DNA from: Argyresthia goedartella
Lineage: Eukaryota > Arthropoda > Insecta > Lepidoptera > Argyresthiidae
Assembly: GCA_949825045.1 (NCBI GenBank)
Contig: OX463815.1
Coordinates: 30,619,356 to 30,683,355 of the forward strand
Length of the DNA stretch: 64,000 nucleotides
Direction of reading: 5' to 3'
The notes under the pieces are model-generated. The model ran no database searches. It had not been told where the DNA came from and was given only the letters and a program-made list of their open reading frames with translations. How positions within the stretch are numbered: the stretch's first letter is position 1; every line of letters begins with the position of its first letter. Shown here one piece after another: positions 56,301 through 62,300 of the stretch. The translations under genes were made by a program, and so were the position numbers.

Positions 56301-59300
56301 GGGCGTTCAACGGTTGAATCCTCCTAATCTCACAATCAAAAGTGGCTGTCTTCTCGGTGTCAGAGAAAGAGCATCCCCTATTCAACAAGGACAACACGTC
56401 AGGTGCTATGTCAAACTCCTGCCAGAAGTTGATGCCCAGAAGCAGGCTCGTCGTTACTCCCGGAACTACATAAAATTTAACGACGGACGTTCTACCCCCC
56501 AAAGCGACGGGCAGTAACACGTAACCGGCGACCGGTGAAGATGAACCGTTTGCTGTGGTTATCGCGTCCAAATCCAACGCCCTATGCAATACGATTTCCT
56601 GACCGAGCCTATCCAAAGCCGCCTTGCTAATAATGGAAATTTCCGATCCAGAATCTAATAGACCAGTAAAAAAAAAATTATAAACCCCCACTTTCAGATA
56701 TGGGCGAGCGTCGCGACCGTGGATCACGCTCACGTGTTTCGCGCGTAGTTCGATGTGAAATTTACGGACAAATTCTATCCACTCCGACCATTCCTGTGGT
56801 CTTGGAGTCAGTGGCGAAGCTATCACGTTTGGTTCAGAGGTGACGGGTGCACTATGTGGTACGGGACTCACCTTATTGTTGACGAAAACGCCCTTGGGCG
56901 AATGCGACGAAGGGCTTCCAGAACCCCGTGCGCCCGGGACATCCGCAGACGCCCTCCTCACCTTGGCATCACCACCCCGATCTCCATGCCGGAGTGATGC
57001 GTCGTGGCCTACGGTGGCGAAGGACACGCACGCCCCCGGCGCACGTTGCCTTTCCGCCTCCGCCGCATGAAATTCGGACGCCGTATTAACAGCGCACTTA
57101 CTTGCAGGGTTACTTACGTGGTAAGAGGGTATACCTCTCCCAAAGCCTACACCCGAATCAACCCTGCTCTGATTCGACTTTATTAGTTTTTTGACATCTT
57201 ACATTTAGGACACGTTGAAGTAACTACATCCGGTTCCCCGCAACGGTAGCAGAATAATTTCCGCGACGGCTCTTGTATCGCTGAGACTTGGCCTGCGGTG
57301 GCTTTCCCGTTGTCACAAGTATAAATTAAGTCCGACGCCAAGATTGAGGCGGATGTAGTTGGCTCCGAGAAGCTACGCGCAATACATTCTGCCTGTTCCA
57401 GCAATCGGCAGCTTGACTTCAAATCCGACCATGAGTTGATTGGGTGCAGAGCTAGTTGGGTCGTGTAGAACGGCCTAATATTGTGTCTAACTATAGCCAA
57501 TTTCTCAATTTCCGTAATGGGTTTTAATAATTGGGAGAAATAATTTTGCATTACGCTCAAATAATTTACTATGCTCTCGTCCTGTCCTTGAGTTCTTTCC
57601 CTAATCTCTTTCATAAGACGGAAATCAAAGTCAAATGGTAAGTATTCCGCCAACAAAAGATTTTTCAATTCGGACCATGTGTGTACATCGCTAATGGCAC
57701 CTCTGTACCAGCATAACGCTCCGTCCGTGAATAATTCCGGGGCCGACTTGAACAATCTTTCGTCGGAGATACCGCGGGAGACCCTAACTTCTTCCAATCT
57801 TTGTAAAAATCCCTTTACGCACGACTTCCCATCGAATTTGATATTCAATGTGTGAACCGCCTGATACTTCTCGGGTATTACCTCGCGGACGGGGGTAGGT
57901 GACGCCACTCTGGACGATCGAAAATTTAACATAATACTCTCTAGTCTGTCTATTATTTTTTCGATAGTCGCGTTTGTCTCGAAAAATTTGTCGCCGGCAC
58001 CTTCTAGGGGCTGAAGCCTACTCAGACGGTGATATAAGTGGTACGCTAACGCCTGTACCCTACTCAGAATCTTTAAAGAACACGGTCTTTGAGTTGTACC
58101 TACCAACAGACTCTGCAGTGATTCTAACTTCTCACAAATAGTGGCGAATTCCCGCTCACAATCGCCACTGAACTCCGTTACTTCGTCCGAGCTGAGTTCA
58201 ATGTTTAATTTTCGGATCTGGGAACGCAGTTCCGTGACGGTTGGGGCTGGCTTTCCCCCACGAAGTTCAACTTCATATTCTAACTCGTCCTTATGCAGTA
58301 AATTAAAATTAATCGGCCTATCTTCAAAAGTTGCCATTGTGGCCCGGTCACACACGATAACACAATAACAACAATTAACAATCCGCCTCAAAATACAAAA
58401 ACTAAAGTATAGAAACGGCCATGTGTACTGAGCGAAAGACCAGAACACAGGTTTACACAACCACCAAGAGAGAAAAACCTGTTCGGGCGCCAATTGTAGC
58501 CTCGTTTTTCTGGGGGTACTAGTTCCTGTCAGTAAAAGAAGAGATTCTGGTTCTCAAGTTTTATTTCCTGAACATTTGTTAAAGAAAACAAGGGGGGGTT
58601 CTCTCTTAGTGGCCGTCCTATTTAAATAATACACGTCCTTAATTCTACACTTATCTCGACCCTTGTTTCTTCAGGTCTGCCCCCCCCGCAGGGAAGATCA
58701 GCGTAACAGTAACAAGCAGGGCGTCACCAGCTACACTGGCAGTACAGGCGCCATGCGGGATCTTATGTACTGGAATTAGGAGAAAAATCTACTTAGCGAC
58801 TGGCCCTAAGTTCACAATGTACACCACGGGCCTTAATTAAGAGCTCCCCGACTTAAAATTACACAAAATTAACCAAACACACGGGCAAGGTCTATTTCTC
58901 AGGTGCCCAGGCCTTAATCTACCGCAGGGAAAATTTATATTCCTTCAAATTACACAAAATTATCAAAACACACGGGCAAGGTCTATTCTTAGGTGCATAA
59001 GCCTTAATCTACCGCAGGGAAAATTTATATTCCTTCAAATTACACAAAATTATCAAAACACACGGGCAAGGTCTATTCTTAGGTGCATAAGCCTTAATCT
59101 ACTACAAGGAAAATCTATATTCGGTTTGCAATACACTAACAAATGTCACAAACTAACCTATTTACAAAATCACCCTGGCCGTGGTCCAGCCCCATGATGC
59201 AATTATATTTAATAAAACCTCTTGGTTTGGCCACTGGACCACAGGGAATGCCTAAGGAAGTTGAATCACTGCGTCGACGTTACCTAAGACTAGGTCAATC

Positions 59301-62300
59301 GACCATGATGAGCGACTAGGGCCGCGTTATGGAGAAGTAACGAGAAATCTACTGGGGCAGGTTAGTAAGCGCGCGATGCGAACCATGGAAGATGGAAATT
59401 TCTCACCTTATATATTCAGGATGTACCTCGCCCGCTACCACGGGGTGCACCCAGCACGGGTCACCTTGGCGGCTCCCAAAATCCCGTCTTCGGCAGGGTT
59501 GGATTTAGCGAGCCGATGCGTCAGCCACCTCACCACACGTGGGAACAACCTCCTTCCGCTACGCGTCCACCACGGCACGCTCTCTCCGTCCCCGGAGCAA
59601 AAAGGGGCTGAAAGGAACCACTTCGTTGGTAAAAATGACACTCGCCTCGGTTGAACCGTCGATAACCACGTTTCCTAACCCAACTCGACTCACCAAGGTT
59701 TCTTGTCAGTGGTTCCTCCTTCTACCACCTCAAGCGGTGTGCCTCTCGCGGCACTCTCGTCGAAAAAAAGCCTCCCACCGGCTTGGGGCGCATATTTATA
59801 ACCAAAATCTTCGCGAACAATCTTTCCATCAGGGATACCACCTTCGCGCTGAAAGCCCCCCATGACAAGTTCACGTCGCCGATTGCGACAGTAAATTAGC
59901 CGGGCGAAATTTCTATCTAGCTCCCGTTCCGCTGTCAGTTCCTGCACCTTACATTCAGGACGCGTCCCCACCAACATTTAGGGTACACGGCAGCGATTCC
60001 CGCCTGAAAATAATTGTTCACTCCGCCAGCTGTAGTTAAATTTTCCCGACAACATGGGAACAAAAAGACGAGGGCAACACTAAGAGTGGTGGCGCCCTCT
60101 AGCGGCGTTCCACCGTAACCACTTGGATCGATACTGTTCGACGCGCAGCGAGATGGCTCCCCCAATGTAAGCATTGTTAAGGCTGCCGCCAGATGGCGAT
60201 ACCTGTATCTTCCTCTCATAAATCCAACTGTTTAAACCTATGTAAATGGACTGAAAATCCAGCGCTACAACATAGATAAAACTATTGCTAGTGGCTCCCT
60301 GAGCCGTAGAGCTCGCGAGCGACACGGGAAATTTGCGTTTTATTTTCATTATGTTCCACCCTCTCGGATGAACAAGTGGATTTATTATAAAAACAAATAA
60401 CCCGACTGCATTTTCTTTCAATACCATATACAATCTTATGAATGCACCTGGTTACGTACATGGAGTATGTAAGTAGCCAATAACTTTTTTAAGCCCATAT
60501 CTCCGCCAATTTGAAAAAAAAACTTGAACAAAGAAAAACAATTACAATGTCAATGTCAAAATTTCACGAGAACTTGTTGAGAAATGCGACCTGTGGAGGA
60601 GAACAGCCAGAATTCCGACATACGGAAGCATTTTTGCTCGTTCGGAAAATTATACGGACGTTCTAACGGTGATGCAAAACATCGTGAGGAATCCTTCAAT
60701 CTCCAGCTGCGGTGATAGACTAGCTCCCTGTCACGCAAAATGGAGTATTGCATGTCTGGCTAAACATGGCCACAACTGCGCACCTGCCACCCCGTATGGG
60801 AAAGGCATGACGCTATGTTATTTGTAAAGATATTAACTAAATCGTGCATTACGCTCTGTATGGCAGGAGTTCTTCGCGTCGCTGGGGCGGCGCATGGGCC
60901 GGTTCAAGAAGGGCGGCGTGCCCGACCAGCAGGCGGCTGCCAGGATACTGCTCAACGACTGGAACACGGGGAAGGTAACGTGTATACACATGGGGATACT
61001 GGCCCCACACTAGGATAGCCTGTGTCGTAGGAACCAGAAACCACGACGTCACACACATATAAACATCATAAAGGAAGAAATTCTTTTATTCCAGCCGGCA
61101 GGAGGACCAGGAACCTCGGAATACTTAGTGAACCAGCATCATTGCCATGTTCTGTATGATGATAGTTCATTATTATTTTTTCTACTTCCTAGGGCTCTGG
61201 TTACCCTTTATTATAAGTATTCTCTAGTTCATGTTTGGACTGATAAACCTTCGGAGTATTTTAATCCTCAGACTCATTCCAGATGTGGCACAAATAAACT
61301 ATTAGTTTGAAATATAACCTTAGTTAACCTTGACAAATTAGTTTGTTAGTATTGACGCCTTCAAAATATGTAAATCTGTCTTTACAAACAGGTGCGTTAC
61401 TTCACCGAGCCCCCAGAGGTCCTAGACAGCGAAGTCCACGTGGGCGCTAAGATCGTCAGCGAGTATGGACAGGAGTTCGACATCAACTCGTTCGAGGCGA
61501 TGGAGACTGAAGCCATGAACGAGCTGGAGACTGAGATGAGCGCGGAGGGGATTAAGGTTTGTACCACGGTTAATCTTCTTTTACTATACTTATACAGCCA
61601 CTTGCAGAAACAATCTTTAAATTTTAAAACCCCGCCAAAAGCTAATAGCGCGTCAGCTGCATTTTTTTTTTCATGAAACGTCTTATTTCTGAATCCCGTG
61701 CGAACTGCCAGAGTTCTCGCACACGTTCACACTTCACAGTCAGTATACTTCGCGCTATGGACGAGAATGGACTACTGCTATTGCGCATTTCATAATTTAA
61801 AATAACTGTCTTAAAAATGTTAGTTCTAATTAATTACGTACCCAACGTGTCAATATTGGAACAGGCCTGCACAAATTAATAAAGACAGGGCTGAGTTATG
61901 ACGATGTTGATTATAGGTGCCTCTAAAAGAATGAAGGAACAGTTTTCCGACTGGAAACTATTAGAATGCGTAAAAGCGTTGCGAAGTCGTGCTTCCACAG
62001 GCAGAAACAATAAAGAAAGATAGCTGTAACAGTGAAAACATCGTGAGAAAACCTTCGTACCTCCATCCGTAGCTGCGGTATCATCACCATAGTGCAGCTC
62101 TATCCTTAGGATGTTAACTACTTAAAAACCGAGGGTAGTTGAGACAGATCGCGATTCAGAACCCTATGTCATGGTAATAAAATTTAAAACCGATAACGGA
62201 AAAGTGGCGTTAGCTAACGCCGGTGGTAACTGAGGGGTGGTGTTCATGGACAGACTGTCATGTATGTCTAGTGGCTGTTAACGGTTGAATGCTATACCAA

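Larger units (their letters stand above)
51360..60269 (-). mobile_element. Complete Ty3/Gypsy LTR retrotransposon with 1775-bp LTRs
   Basis: LTRs at 51360-53134 and 58495-60269 are 1775 bp each and identical wherever I compared them, with termini TGTAGC...GCTACA. The flanks carry a 4-bp target duplication 'acat' (51356-51359, 60270-60273). The element is transcribed on the minus strand, so 58495-60269 is the 5' LTR. Directly inside it is a primer-binding site; gag and pol follow. Inside the other LTR is a short G-rich tract ('ttggggggtac'). Total 8910 bp in nucleostemin intron 6, antisense to the gene. No env-like frame is present. LTR identity implies recent insertion. Confidence 0.97.

Noticed and set aside
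58338..58493. Upstream extension of gag to 58493
   Set aside because: That part overlaps the primer-binding site and leader, which are not normally coding.
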